Notes: generated by a model from the sequence alone, not told the origin. Positions 9,099 through 18,408 are shown, numbered from the stretch's first letter. The stretch: DNA of 64,000 nucleotides from Polaromonas sp. (GCF_016185115.1 NZ_JACPOF010000004.1:613979-677978), one strand, 5' to 3'. Translations and numbers: made by a program.

Positions 9099-9980
9099 TC
9101 ATGATTTATTGCGAGTCAGGACTCGCGCCAGGATGTTCAGGCCCAGGACCGCCAGGGTGATAAGGAACACCCCTGCCCATGCCAGTTGCTGCCAGTTCTC
9201 ATAAGGACTCAATGCAAATTTGAAGATCGTGACCGGCAGGCTGGCCATGGGCTGGCTCAGGTCAGAAGTCCAGAACTGGTTGTTGAGGGCGGTAAAGAGC
9301 AGAGGAGCCGTTTCACCTGCAATACGGGCGACGGCCAGCAATACGCCGGTAGTGACGCCTGCACGGGCGGCGCGCAATGTGATGCTTGTGATGACCTTCC
9401 ACTTGGGTGCACCCAAAGCGTATGCCGCTTCACGCAAACCCGGCGGCACCAGTTGCAGCATGTTTTCAGTCGTACGGATCACCACCGGAATGACGATGAG
9501 CGCAAGGGCCAGCACACCTGCCCAGCCTGAATAGGACTTGAACTGCGACACCACAACGGTATACACAAACAGGCCAATCACGATGGACGGCGCTGACAGC
9601 AAAATGTCGTTGACGAAGCGCGTTATGGATGCGAGCCAGCCCTTGGTGTTGTATTCGGCGAGGTAAATGCCAGCCATGATGCCTACGGGCGTGCCGACAA
9701 ATGTCGCCAGCAGCACCATCAGGAAAGATCCGTAAATGGCATTGGCGATGCCGCCCGGGTCGTTGGGCGCTGGCGTCATTTGCGTCAGGGTCGCAATCGA
9801 CAGGCCGCCAATGCCAAGGCGTATGGTTTCAAACAATATCCACGCCAGCCAGAACAAACCAAAGGCCATGGCCCCCAGCGAAAGGACCAGCGCAATCCTG
9901 TTGACCATCTTGCGGCGGGCAAACTTTGCCAGGCGCGCGTCGTTGTGCGCACTGTTTTTGTTTGGCATGACGGCGCTCAT
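9099..9980 (-). CDS. pstA: Phosphate ABC transporter permease PstA
   Basis: Membrane subunit of the phosphate importer. The 293-residue protein has six predicted transmembrane segments and the permease loop [22 protein letters not shown], where the EAA motif contacts PstB. The N-terminus overlaps the end of pstC by 4 bases, as expected for partners made in equal amounts. Confidence 0.97.
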   Translation of the reverse strand: MSAVMPNKNSAHNDARLAKFARRKMVNRIALVLSLGAMAFGLFWLAWILFETIRLGIGGLSIATLTQMTPAPNDPGGIANAIYGSFLMVLLATFVGTPVGIMAGIYLAEYNTKGWLASITRFVNDILLSAPSIVIGLFVYTVVVSQFKSYSGWAGVLALALIVIPVVIRTTENMLQLVPPGLREAAYALGAPKWKVITSITLRAARAGVTTGVLLAVARIAGETAPLLFTALNNQFWTSDLSQPMASLPVTIFKFALSPYENWQQLAWAGVFLITLAVLGLNILARVLTRNKS

Positions 9981-11008
9981 GTTTTTGCTCCCTCACTCTT
10001 GCGCAACTGGGCCAGCAGCAGCTTGGACAGCGACAGCACAACAAAGGTGATGAAGAACAGCACAAGGCCCAGATAAATCAGCGCTGCCTGGTGCAGGCCT
10101 TCTCCCGCTTCAGCGAACTCGTTGGCCAGTGCAGAGGTGATGCTGTTGGCGGCCTGAAACAGGCTCAGGGAATCAAGCTGGTTGAAGTTGCCGATGACAA
10201 AGGTCACGGCCATGGTCTCGCCCAACGCACGGCCCAGACCCAGCATGATGCCGCCAATGACGCCCGCCTTGGTGTAGGGCAAAACGACTTTGGAAACAAC
10301 TTCCCAGGTGGTGGAGCCCAGCCCGTAAGCCGACTCCTTGAGCAGTACCGGCGTGACCTCAAACACATCCCGCATGACAGATGCGATGAAGGGAATGATC
10401 ATGATGGCCAGGATGATGCCTGCCGACAAAATGCCAATGCCGACAGGTGGTCCGGAAACCAGCGCGCCGAGATAAGGCACGCCCTTGAACAGGCTTTGCA
10501 GCGGCTGCTGCACATAGGTCGCCAGGATGGGACCAAACACAAGCAGGCCCCACATGCCGTACACGATGGACGGTACGGCAGCCAGCAATTCAATCGCGGT
10601 ACCCAGCGGGCGCTTGAGCCAGGCCGGCGACAACTCCGTCAGGAACAACGCGATGCCAAAGCTGACGGGCACGGCAATCACCAGCGCAATGATGGAGGTC
10701 GCCAGCGTGCCGTAAATCATCACGAGGCCACCGTACTCGTTCTTGACCGGGTCCCAGGTTGTACTGGTCAGAAAGCCAAGGCCGTATTTGCTGATGGCAG
10801 GCCAGGCGCCTATTACCAGCGACACCAGGATGCCGATCAGCAAACCCAGGGTCAGCAGGGCGGCGCCTTGTGCGGCCCAGCCAAACAGCCGGTCTGCAAC
10901 AGGGCTCCTGCGTACAGGCTTGACGGGAGGAGGAGTGGTCATGGCGCGTCCGGTCACTTTTGCCGGGTGGTCAAAAGCAGCCCGGCTTGCCGGAAGTGTA
11001 GAGGACAC
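9977..11008 (-). CDS. pstC: Phosphate ABC transporter permease PstC
   Basis: Second membrane subunit of the phosphate importer, 343 residues, with six core transmembrane segments and the EAA-type loop [22 protein letters not shown]. An internal ATG at 10942 (MTTPPPVKP) would give a product shortened by 22 residues and is equally plausible as the start. It lies after pstS, from which it is separated by a hairpin with a T tract that likely lowers its expression relative to the binding protein. Confidence 0.97.
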   Translation of the reverse strand: MSSTLPASRAAFDHPAKVTGRAMTTPPPVKPVRRSPVADRLFGWAAQGAALLTLGLLIGILVSLVIGAWPAISKYGLGFLTSTTWDPVKNEYGGLVMIYGTLATSIIALVIAVPVSFGIALFLTELSPAWLKRPLGTAIELLAAVPSIVYGMWGLLVFGPILATYVQQPLQSLFKGVPYLGALVSGPPVGIGILSAGIILAIMIIPFIASVMRDVFEVTPVLLKESAYGLGSTTWEVVSKVVLPYTKAGVIGGIMLGLGRALGETMAVTFVIGNFNQLDSLSLFQAANSITSALANEFAEAGEGLHQAALIYLGLVLFFITFVVLSLSKLLLAQLRKSEGAKT

Positions 11009-11031
11009 GTGTGGAAGCCCTGATGTGTTCT

Positions 11032-11052
11032 AAAAAAACCGGGTTGCCCCGG
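11032..11052 (-). terminator. Intrinsic terminator or attenuator between pstS and pstC
   Basis: On the minus strand CCGGG, loop GCAA and CCCGG are followed by seven T residues. It starts 8 bases after the pstS stop. Partial termination here would explain the excess of PstS over the permeases that is usual for this system. Confidence 0.8.
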
Positions 11053-11060
11053 ATTTGTAT

Positions 11061-12104
11061 TTACTTGAACGCAACGGCCTTGCCGGAGGTGTCCTTGATG
11101 TCGGCCCATGATTTTTCAACCGTGGTCTTCACCGCTGCAGGCATGGGCACGTAGTCCAGGTCGTCAGCGGTCTTGTCACCGTTCTTGTAGGCCCATTCAA
11201 AGAACTTCAGCGAAGCGGTGGCCTGGGCTGGCTTGTCCTGGGCTTTTTGCATCAGGATGAAGGTGGCGCCAGTGATGGGCCACGAATCCTTGCCAGGCTG
11301 CTCGGTCAGGATCTGGTAGAAGCTCTTTGCCCAATCGGCGCCAGCGGCGGCTGCCTTGAATGCGGTGTCATCAGGCGCTACAAAATTGCCGGCCGCATTC
11401 TTCAGGACGGCGTAGGTCATCTTGTTTTGCTTGACGTAGGCGTACTCAACGTAGCCGATGGAGTTTGGCAGGCGACCCACAAATGCGGCCACGCCTTCAT
11501 TGCCCTTGCCACCAGCGCCCACTGGCCAGTTCACGGCCGTGCCTTCGCCGACCTTGCTCTTCCATTCAGCGTTGACCTTGCTCAGGTAGTTCGTGAAGAT
11601 GAAGCTGGTGCCGGAGCCATCAGCACGGCGAACCTGTGCGATGTCAGCATCGGGCAACGCCAGCGTCGGGTTCAGCGCCTTGATGGCCGGGTCAGTCCAT
11701 TTGGTGATCTTGCCGAGGTAGATGTCGCCCAGCACCTGGCCGCTCAGCTTGAGCTGGCCAGCTGCAATGCCCTTGATATTGACCACAGGCACGACACCGC
11801 CAATGACCATGGGGAACTGGACCAGGTTCTTGGCCTTGAGTTCTTCGTCTTTCAGGGGCGCATCGGATGCGCCGAAGTCCACGGTTTTGGCTTCGATCTG
11901 CTTGATGCCTGCGCCGGAGCCTACGGACTGGTAGTTGATCTTGACGCCGGTGGCCTTGTTGTAGTCAGCGGCCCATTTCGCATACAGCGGTGCAGGGAAG
12001 CTGGCGCCGGCGCCAGTGACGTCCTGTGCAGCCGCAAGGCTGGCAAACGAGAAGGCGGCAAGGCCGAGAACAGCAGTCATGGAAAGTTTGAAACCTGATT
12101 TCAT
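11061..12104 (-). CDS. pstS: Phosphate-binding periplasmic protein PstS
   Basis: Captures phosphate in the periplasm and delivers it to PstCAB. The ATG at 12104 gives 347 residues with a clear signal peptide ([15 protein letters not shown]..., cleavage after ASLAAA). Mature segments [39 protein letters not shown] and [16 protein letters not shown] contain the phosphate-binding loops of the family. The longer frame reaching back to 12275 covers the Pho box and is not coding. First gene of the pst-pho operon. Confidence 0.97.
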   Translation of the reverse strand: MKSGFKLSMTAVLGLAAFSFASLAAAQDVTGAGASFPAPLYAKWAADYNKATGVKINYQSVGSGAGIKQIEAKTVDFGASDAPLKDEELKAKNLVQFPMVIGGVVPVVNIKGIAAGQLKLSGQVLGDIYLGKITKWTDPAIKALNPTLALPDADIAQVRRADGSGTSFIFTNYLSKVNAEWKSKVGEGTAVNWPVGAGGKGNEGVAAFVGRLPNSIGYVEYAYVKQNKMTYAVLKNAAGNFVAPDDTAFKAAAAGADWAKSFYQILTEQPGKDSWPITGATFILMQKAQDKPAQATASLKFFEWAYKNGDKTADDLDYVPMPAAVKTTVEKSWADIKDTSGKAVAFK

Positions 12105-12207
12105 CAAAACACCTCGTTGGGTTATGGAAGAACTAAAAAAGAAAGGATGGGGACTGGAACAGGAAAGTACAAATCGATGAGAGATGCCGTGACTGTAGAA
12201 AGCTTGT

Positions 12208-12225
12208 GTGACAGGCATATGACAC
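12208..12225 (-). promoter_or_regulatory. Pho box (PhoB site) of pstS
   Basis: The minus-strand sequence GTGTCATATGCCTGTCAC matches 15 of 18 positions of the PhoB consensus CTGTCATAWAWCTGTCAY. A further TGTCA half-site lies 9 bases upstream (12233-12229). A possible -10 element TACAGT is found about 11 bases downstream, the usual distance for PhoB-activated promoters. The pstS start is about 105 bases away. Confidence 0.85.
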
Positions 12226-12269
12226 CCCTGACATGCCATTGAGGGGCAAAACCGCACCTTCTGCGTGCA

Positions 12270-12319
12270 TGTCACAAAAGCTTCAAAAAAGAGTCAAAGT
12301 CCGGTCACGGCCCTGTCAT
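12270..12319 (+). promoter_or_regulatory. Five-unit Pho-box-like array facing the divergent gene
   Basis: TGTCA (12270), CTTCA (12281), AGTCA (12292), GGTCA (12303) and TGTCA (12314) follow each other at an exact 11-base period on the plus strand, the spacing of PhoB half-sites. The last pair, 12302-12319, ends in CTGTCAT. The array is oriented toward the binding-protein gene at 12470, with about 150 bases of leader. Weakness: individual half-sites are degenerate and the nearby -10 (TACTCT) is poor. Confidence 0.6.
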
Positions 12320-12469
12320 GGGAGCGCCCTACTCTTGGGCGTGTCCCGGGCCCCCAGTTGGCACAGACCGCCAGCCAAATGTCCCTGTTGGCGCTTTTTC
12401 CGGCTGTCTTGCCCCCGCAAGCCCGATCCCGTCAATTATTTCAGGGCGCCTGCGCCCGAGGAACCCACC

Positions 12470-13618
12470 ATGCCTTTCCAGAACACCCCCATCAAACGCA
12501 GGCACTTGCTACAGGGCGCGGGCCTGGCAGCCGCGACGAGCGCCCTGCCCGCCTGGTCGCAACCCGGCAAACCCGCTGCCGCATCCCGCAATGTGGTGGT
12601 CGCGCAGATCGTCGACTTTTCACAGGCCCAGCAGGATGTATCCAAAGACTTCCTGATTGGCTCCCGTGCCGCCTGGCAGGACATCAACCAGCGCGGTGGC
12701 ATCAGGGGCAGGCAGGTCCAGCACCTGGCCATCGAAACTGACGGCACCTCGGCCAGCCTGCGCACCGCCCTCGAATCCATCAAGTCCAACCCCGCCTGCG
12801 TGGTCATGTCGGGCAGCGTGGGCGACCAGATGGCCGCCGAAGCCGTCACACAGATACGCAAGGACGGCCTGAACATGGCCCATGCTGCCCCCTGGCTGCA
12901 GAACTCCAGCCTGGAGGTCGATGACAACACATTCCCCATCTTTGCCGCCCGGCAGGAGCAGATTGCACATGCGCTGAAGACACTCTCGGTCATGGGCCTC
13001 AAGGAGCTGGGCGCGATTTACGGTACTGCGCGCGACCACGCCGCCTACCACGCCGAAGTCGAGCGTATTGCAGCGGGAATGCAGCTCAGGTTGCAGTCCT
13101 ATCAGGGCGCAGGGCAATTGCGCGGTCTGGGACAGAAACTGACACCGCAAACGCCCGCCGTGCTGCTGTTTGTGGGCGGTACGCCGGAATTGGCGGAGTT
13201 CACACAGGGCCTGGACAAACAATCACGGCAGCGATATGTCGTGGCGCTGGCCGATGTCAACCTGCAGATCATGCAGCAGATGGGCGCAGCGAAAAATACA
13301 CCTGTCATCGCCACACAGCCTGTCCCCATGGTCACCGCCAGCATGCCGGTGGTGCGGAGCTACCGCGAAATCCTGGCGCGCCTGTTTGATGAGCCCCCAA
13401 CCTCGCTGAGCCTGGCTGGTTTCATCGCCGCCCGCTATACGTTTGAAGTGCTCAACGACGTGGATGGTCCACTCACACGCCAGAGCGCACTGACGGCCTT
13501 CCAGCGCCGTACGGCGATGGATGTCGGTGGTTTCCGCGTGAGCTTCAACCCCCAGCGGCGCAGCAGCACATACGTGACCCAAAGCATGATGACGATTGAC
13601 GGACGCGTCATTGGATAG
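12470..13618 (+). CDS. Periplasmic amino-acid-type substrate-binding protein (LivK-like), putative Tat substrate
   Basis: A 382-residue protein of the type 1 periplasmic binding fold (Leu/Ile/Val receptor family): VVVAQIVDFSQAQQDVSK, RAAWQDINQRGGIRGRQV and SGSVGDQMAAEAV are typical first-lobe elements. The N-terminus KRRHLLQGAGLAAATSALPAWSQ has a twin-arginine-like pattern at about residues 9-31 and a signal cleavage site. No permease or ATPase gene is adjacent, so it may serve a remote transporter or act as a receptor. The ATG at 12470 is preferred over an upstream frame that crosses the regulatory region. The Pho-box-like array upstream suggests induction by phosphate starvation; the ligand is unknown. 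Confidence 0.75.
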   Translation: MPFQNTPIKRRHLLQGAGLAAATSALPAWSQPGKPAAASRNVVVAQIVDFSQAQQDVSKDFLIGSRAAWQDINQRGGIRGRQVQHLAIETDGTSASLRTALESIKSNPACVVMSGSVGDQMAAEAVTQIRKDGLNMAHAAPWLQNSSLEVDDNTFPIFAARQEQIAHALKTLSVMGLKELGAIYGTARDHAAYHAEVERIAAGMQLRLQSYQGAGQLRGLGQKLTPQTPAVLLFVGGTPELAEFTQGLDKQSRQRYVVALADVNLQIMQQMGAAKNTPVIATQPVPMVTASMPVVRSYREILARLFDEPPTSLSLAGFIAARYTFEVLNDVDGPLTRQSALTAFQRRTAMDVGGFRVSFNPQRRSSTYVTQSMMTIDGRVIG

Positions 13619-13698
13619 AAAGCAGGGAACGAGCGGCGCACGACCCCATGCGGATACCGCGCGAATGCTATGCTGAAAGGTCACACAGAAACCCAGAC

Positions 13699-15198
13699 AT
13701 GCAAAATGGAACGCTACTGGCGGCTGTGGACCTTGGGTCCAACAGCTTTCGCCTCGAAATTGGCCGATTTGACCGTGGCCAGATCAACCGCACCGAATAC
13801 CTCAAGGAAACTGTCAGGCAGGGCAACGGCCTGGACGCCGACCGCAACCTGACCCAGGATGCCATGCAGCGCGGCTGGGACTGCCTGGCGCGCTTTGGTG
13901 AACGCCTTGCAGGTTTCAAAAAAAGCCAGGTACGTGCCGTTGCCACCCAGACCTTGCGCGAAGCCCGCAACCGCGAGGAGTTTCTCGCCAAAGCCAACCG
14001 GATTCTCGGCTTCCCGATTGATGTGATCTCCGGCCGCGAAGAAGCCCGGCTGATTTACCAGGGCGTGGCCCACATGCTGCCGCAGTCCGATGAACGCCGT
14101 CTGGTGGTGGACATCGGCGGACGCTCCACCGAGATGATTGTCGGCAAAGGCCTTGACGCGCTGAACATGGAGTCTTACCGGGTCGGCAGCGTCGCCTGGT
14201 CGATGAAATACTTCCCGGATGGCCAGTTCACCTCACGCGCCTTCAATATGGCCGAAGTGGCCGCCAAAGCCGTGCTGGAAGAAGCCATCAACGCCTACGA
14301 GGCAAAAAGCTGGGACGTTGCTTACGGCTCCTCAGGCACGATTGGGGCCGTGAGCGACGTGCTGACGGCGTCTGGCTGGGCTGCGGGCATCGTGACACGC
14401 GAGGGCCTGGACTGGCTGCTTGACCGCCTTGTGAAAGCCCAAAGCGCAGACCGCCTGAAGATCGAGGGCATGAAGGACGACAGACGCGCGGTTATCGGCG
14501 GCGGCGTCAGCGTGCTGAGGGCGGTTTTCAACCTGCTGGGCATTGAAAAAATGGAAGCAGCACAAGGTGCGCTCCGGCATGGCGTGCTGTATGACCTTCT
14601 GGACCGCGAAAAAGACATCGCCGACCTGCGCTCCAGCAGCGTACAGCGCCTGGCTGTGCGTTTTGACACCGATGCAGTCCAGTCCGCACGCGTGAGCAGG
14701 GTCGCCAGACAGCTCTTCAAAATGTCCGTCACCGAATTGCAGCCAGCAGAGACAGACCGCCTCCAGCGCAAGCTGGAATGGGCGGCCCAGCTGCATGAAA
14801 TCGGCAGCCAGATATCACACAGCGACTACCACAAGCATGGGGCTTACATTCTCGACAACGCCGATGCGCCGGGCTTTGCCTTGCCCGAGTTGCACCGGCT
14901 GAGCCTGCTGGTGCTGGGCCACCGCGGGAAGCTGCGAAAGCTGGAAGCCGACTTCGAGGACCGCCTGCTCATCCAGCAGCTGATGTGCCTGCGCATGGCT
15001 GTCATCTTTTGCCACGCCAGGCGCGACCCCGACCTGAAGGGCCTGCAGCTTGAATGCGCGGTCAGCCCCGGCAAGCTGTTCGTGCTGAACTGCCGTCCAG
15101 GCTGGTCGGAAGCCTTTCCGCAATCAGCCTACCTGCTGCAAGAAGAGGTCGTCGCCTGGCAAAAAACCCCCTGGTCGCTGGTGGTTTCGGGGCTTTGA
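13699..15198 (+). CDS. ppx: Exopolyphosphatase
   Basis: Hydrolyses terminal phosphate from polyphosphate (and possibly pppGpp), the opposite of Ppk. From ATG 13699 the protein has 499 residues: the actin-like nucleotide-fold motifs AAVDLGSNSFRLEIG and VVDIGGRSTEMIVG, the catalytic-region TQTLREARN and SGREEARLIYQG, and a C-terminal HD-like helical domain (WAAQLHEIGSQISHSDYHKHGAYIL). An ATG at 13648 in the same frame would add 17 residues that do not resemble the family. It stands alone on the plus strand, opposite to ppk. Confidence 0.93.
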   Translation: MQNGTLLAAVDLGSNSFRLEIGRFDRGQINRTEYLKETVRQGNGLDADRNLTQDAMQRGWDCLARFGERLAGFKKSQVRAVATQTLREARNREEFLAKANRILGFPIDVISGREEARLIYQGVAHMLPQSDERRLVVDIGGRSTEMIVGKGLDALNMESYRVGSVAWSMKYFPDGQFTSRAFNMAEVAAKAVLEEAINAYEAKSWDVAYGSSGTIGAVSDVLTASGWAAGIVTREGLDWLLDRLVKAQSADRLKIEGMKDDRRAVIGGGVSVLRAVFNLLGIEKMEAAQGALRHGVLYDLLDREKDIADLRSSSVQRLAVRFDTDAVQSARVSRVARQLFKMSVTELQPAETDRLQRKLEWAAQLHEIGSQISHSDYHKHGAYILDNADAPGFALPELHRLSLLVLGHRGKLRKLEADFEDRLLIQQLMCLRMAVIFCHARRDPDLKGLQLECAVSPGKLFVLNCRPGWSEAFPQSAYLLQEEVVAWQKTPWSLVVSGL

Positions 15199-15228
15199 CT
15201 TGCGCCACAACCAGCCGGCTTTCAACAA

Positions 15229-15255
15229 CGGTATAAACGGTATAAACTGTTTACC
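15229..15255 (+). promoter_or_regulatory. Tandem/inverted repeat upstream of the 15281 gene
   Basis: CGGTATAAA occurs twice in tandem (15229-15237, 15238-15246). The second copy also forms an imperfect palindrome with the following bases (GGTATAAAC-T-GTTTACC, 15239-15255). It lies about 25-50 bases before the ATG and looks like an operator or promoter core; no regulator is assigned. Confidence 0.4.
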
Positions 15256-15280
15256 CCGTTATCAAAAGAAGGAAGTAAAA

Positions 15281-15666
15281 ATGGCTACCGTAAAAAAGCT
15301 GCAAACCCCGTTGTGAAAAAGCCTGCGGCCGCGCCTGCAAAACCCAGGGCAGCTGTCAAAAAGCAGCCCGCCAGGGCGCCGCTCAACAAAACCGTCCAGG
15401 CCAGGCCAGTAAAAGCCGTCAAGCCAGTGAAGGTTGAGAAACCCAAGAAGCCAAAGTTGGTACGCGACAGCTTCACCATTCCCAAGGCTGAGTACGTGGT
15501 GCTGGATGCGCTCAAGCTGCGTGCGACCAAGCTCACACGTCCTGCGAAGAAGAGTGAGTTGCTGCGGGCTGGTATCAAGGCATTGGCGGCCTTTTCTGAT
15601 GCTGCGTTTTTGACAGCGCTTGAGCAGGTACCGGCTATCAAGACAGGCCGGCCAAGGCTGGACTAA
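15281..15666 (+). CDS. Lys/Ala/Pro-rich small protein, needs -1 frameshift at A AAA AAG
   Basis: A good ribosome binding site (GAAGGAAG) precedes ATG 15281, but that frame stops after eleven codons at 15314-15316. The codons GTA AAA AAG (15290-15298) make a perfect -1 slippery heptamer A AAA AAG. A -1 shift there continues as A-A-N-P-V-V-K-K and joins the long frame that ends at 15666, giving about 128 residues: MATVKK, then a histone-H1-like Lys/Ala/Pro tail to about residue 60, then a conserved domain LVRDSFTIPKAEYVVLDALK ... RPAKKSELLRAGIKAL known from Burkholderiales hypothetical proteins. Alternatives are a GTG start at 15313 (117 residues) or a lost A in a run that was originally seven. 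Probably nucleic-acid-binding; function unknown. Confidence 0.7.
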
Positions 15667-15740
15667 CCCCCTCCCAGTCTCACTGCGTGTAGCCTGTACC
15701 CCCTTTCAGGGGACGGCGCTTTTGGGCTGGCGGAGCCAGA
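15667..15740 (+). repeat. Degenerate hairpin repeat, copy D
   Basis: CTCACTGCGTGTAGCCT, a CCCCC/GGGG arm pair, CGGCGC and the hairpin CTGGC-gga-GCCAG follow in the block order of copy C at 43025. It fills the space between the frameshifted gene and sixA. Similarity is weaker than among copies A-C. Confidence 0.5.
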
Positions 15741-15771
15741 CCCTCGCGCCCACTGGCCTGGTACCGCAGCC

Positions 15772-16245
15772 CTACAGCACTTCAGGCGACTGCACAGTCA
15801 CAACAACAGTCTGACAAGTCCCGTCCCTATCCCGGTTCCGCAGCCACCAGATGGCGCCCTTCTTCACAGGACACTCGCTCTCCTGCAAACCGAGAAGTTG
15901 CGCAATCGTCTGGCCCAGCATCGGCTGGTGGCCGACCACCACGACAGGGCCTTTGGCTGACGGCCATTGCACCAGCTCCAGCAACTGGGCGGGCGTGGCA
16001 TCCGGCCCCAGTTCCTGGCGGATCTTGTATTTGCGGCCCAGGGCCAGCACGGTCTGTTCGCAGCGCCTGGCCGGGCTGACCAGAATGCGGGCGCCGTCGG
16101 GCAACTGCCGGTCCAGCCAGCCAGCCATGCGGACCGCCTGCTTTTCGCCGCGTGGAGTGAGAGAACGCTCCAGATCCTGCGCTGCGGTCAAACCGCTGTC
16201 GGGCCTTTCTTCAGCCTCTGCGTGACGCCACAGGATCAGGTCCAT
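15772..16245 (-). CDS. sixA: Phosphohistidine phosphatase SixA
   Basis: Histidine phosphatase of the phosphoglycerate mutase-like superfamily that removes phosphate from phosphohistidine. The 157-residue protein has the catalytic LILWRHAEAEE at the N-terminus, the conserved Arg in SPARRCEQT and the second His in VVVVGHQPMLG. It begins 2 bases after the ppk stop, so the two are co-transcribed from the Pho-box promoter upstream of ppk. Because Ppk works through an autophosphorylated histidine, the pairing may be functional; this is inference. Confidence 0.9.
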   Translation of the reverse strand: MDLILWRHAEAEERPDSGLTAAQDLERSLTPRGEKQAVRMAGWLDRQLPDGARILVSPARRCEQTVLALGRKYKIRQELGPDATPAQLLELVQWPSAKGPVVVVGHQPMLGQTIAQLLGLQESECPVKKGAIWWLRNRDRDGTCQTVVVTVQSPEVL

Positions 16246-16247
16246 CG

Positions 16248-18377
16248 CTACTTCTGCCTTTGCCCCGGTGCGAAGTAGCGTGCCATCAGGGCTGCTTGCG
16301 CACCGTGTCCTGTGTTGTCAGATTTTCCGACGCGGACATAAGTTCCGTCGGGCTGCAGGTCCCAGGCATCCCGCCCGTCATGCAGGTAGGCCACCAGGCA
16401 TTCGTCGATGATGCGCTGGCGGATGGCGGGGTCGGTCACAGGCCAGGCCAGTTCTACCCGGCGCAGCATGTTGCGGTTCATCCAGTCGGCGCTGGAGAGG
16501 TACAGCTCTTCCACGCCATCACAGCGGAAATAGAACACCCGCGAATGCTCCAGGAAGCGCCCGATGATGGAGCGCACGCGGATGTTGTCGGTGACGCCCG
16601 GCACGCGAGCCGGCAACATGCAGGCGCCGCGCACGATCAGGTCTATCTTCACGCCGCGCTGGCCAGCCCTCACCAGTGCCAGCATCAGGTCTTCGTCGGT
16701 CAGCGCATTCATCTTGATGACGATGCGGGCATCCTTGCCCTGCCCTGCGGCTTCTGCGGCGCCGTCAATCTTTTCGACCAGTTTTTTCTGCAACTGGAAA
16801 GGCGCCAGCAGCACATGGTGCAGCTTCGGCAGCCTGCTCTGGCTGGCCAGATGCACAAATACGTTGTCGATGTCGGCCGTCAGCTCGGGCGATGCGGTGA
16901 GGTAGCTCACATCGGTGTACAAACGCGCCGTCTTCGGGTTGTAGTTGCCGGTTGAGAGGTGTCCGTAGCGCACCAGGTTACGACCTTCGCGGCGTGTTAC
17001 CAGCAGCATCTTGGCGTGGGTCTTGAGCCCCACCACACCATATACCACCTGGGCGCCAATCGACTCCAGCATTTCGGCCCAGTTGATGTTGGCCTCTTCA
17101 TCGAAGCGGGCCTTGAGCTCCACCACCACGGTGACTTCCTTGCCACGGCGCACGGCTTCACGCAGCAGCACCATCAGTTCGGAATCGGTCCCCGTGCGGT
17201 AAATGGTCTGCTTGATGGCCAGCACCTGCGGGTCATTGACGGCTTCGCGCAGAAAGGTCAGCACACCGTCAAAACTCTCAAACGGCTGATGAATGGACAC
17301 ATCGCCCTGCTTGAGCCGTTCGAAGAACGATTGCCCCTGCACCAGTTGGGTCGGGTAACACGCGCTGTACTGCGGAAACAAAAGATCTGGATCGTTCACC
17401 AGGTCAACCAGCTGCGTCAGGCGCACCAGATTGACGGGGCCGTGCACACGGTACAGCGCGGGTTCGGGCAGGTTGAACTGGGTCAGCAAAAAATTGGCAA
17501 GGTAATCAGAGCAGCCCGCCGACACCTCAAGGCGCACGGCCTGGCCGTAATGCCGCTGCTCCAGCCCCTGGCGCAGGGCGGTGCGCAGGTTCTTGACGTC
17601 GTCTTCATCGACCGCCAGGTCTGAATGCCGGGTGACACGAAACTGCGAGAACTGCCCCACTGAACGGCCGGGGAACAGTTCATTCAGGTGCGCGCGGATG
17701 ATGCTTGAGAGCGATACAAAAAGCGTGCCCTTGTTGGTACCGCGCGCAGGCATATGGATAAAGCGCGGCAAGACACGCGGCACCTTGACGATGGCGATTT
17801 CGTTCTCGCGGCCAAAGGCATCACGACCGCCCAGGCGCACGATGAAGTTGAGTGACTTGTTGGCCACCTGCGGAAACGGATGAGAAGGGTCAAGCCCGAC
17901 CGGGATCAGCAGCGGGCGCACTTCCCTCTCAAAATATTCTTTCACCCATTTGCGCTGGGCTACATTACGCTCGCCATGCGAGACGATGCGTATGCCGTGC
18001 TTGCCGAAAGCAGGCAGCAGCTCATCGTTGTAGACCGCGTATTGCCGCGCCACCATGTCATGCGCGGCATCTGACAATGCCTTGAAGCTCTGGGCGGTGT
18101 ACTCGCCCTTGGGATCTTCGCCCTGGGCTGCCGTCAGATGAGGCGCAGCCCGCACTTCAAAAAACTCGTCAAGGTTGGACGACACGATACACAGGTAACG
18201 AAGGCGCTCCAGCAGCGGTACATCCGCGCGCCTTGCCCAGTCCAGCACCCGCTCATTGAAGGCCAGGATGCTGTGGTCGCGGTCCAGAAACTGCAACACA
18301 GGCGCAGGGGTATGCGCCGAGGCATTCAGGACCGGCAACGGGTGGGAATGGGGCATTGACAGACTGTAACTTTGCAT
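16248..18377 (-). CDS. ppk: Polyphosphate kinase 1
   Basis: Reversibly polymerises the gamma-phosphate of ATP into polyphosphate. The 709 residues match the family (about 690): N-terminal FLDRDHSILAFNERVLDWA, the segment VVVELKARFDEEANINWAEML, GLKTHAKMLLVTRREG and YGHLSTGNYNPKTARLYTD, where the HLSTGNYN histidine is the phosphorylated residue. ATG 18377 is taken as the start; 18356 (MPHSHPLP) is possible. It follows agt closely and has its own Pho box within the 3' end of agt. Confidence 0.97.
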   Translation of the reverse strand: MQSYSLSMPHSHPLPVLNASAHTPAPVLQFLDRDHSILAFNERVLDWARRADVPLLERLRYLCIVSSNLDEFFEVRAAPHLTAAQGEDPKGEYTAQSFKALSDAAHDMVARQYAVYNDELLPAFGKHGIRIVSHGERNVAQRKWVKEYFEREVRPLLIPVGLDPSHPFPQVANKSLNFIVRLGGRDAFGRENEIAIVKVPRVLPRFIHMPARGTNKGTLFVSLSSIIRAHLNELFPGRSVGQFSQFRVTRHSDLAVDEDDVKNLRTALRQGLEQRHYGQAVRLEVSAGCSDYLANFLLTQFNLPEPALYRVHGPVNLVRLTQLVDLVNDPDLLFPQYSACYPTQLVQGQSFFERLKQGDVSIHQPFESFDGVLTFLREAVNDPQVLAIKQTIYRTGTDSELMVLLREAVRRGKEVTVVVELKARFDEEANINWAEMLESIGAQVVYGVVGLKTHAKMLLVTRREGRNLVRYGHLSTGNYNPKTARLYTDVSYLTASPELTADIDNVFVHLASQSRLPKLHHVLLAPFQLQKKLVEKIDGAAEAAGQGKDARIVIKMNALTDEDLMLALVRAGQRGVKIDLIVRGACMLPARVPGVTDNIRVRSIIGRFLEHSRVFYFRCDGVEELYLSSADWMNRNMLRRVELAWPVTDPAIRQRIIDECLVAYLHDGRDAWDLQPDGTYVRVGKSDNTGHGAQAALMARYFAPGQRQK

Positions 18378-18408
18378 CTGAAGGTAAACGGGACAACCAC
18401 CCCAGTGT

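Noticed and set aside
12270-12319. Periodic 11-base repeat as a CRISPR-like or satellite array
   Set aside because: Units are only 5 bases with 6-base variable gaps, no spacer structure; the period and the TGTCA core fit PhoB sites.
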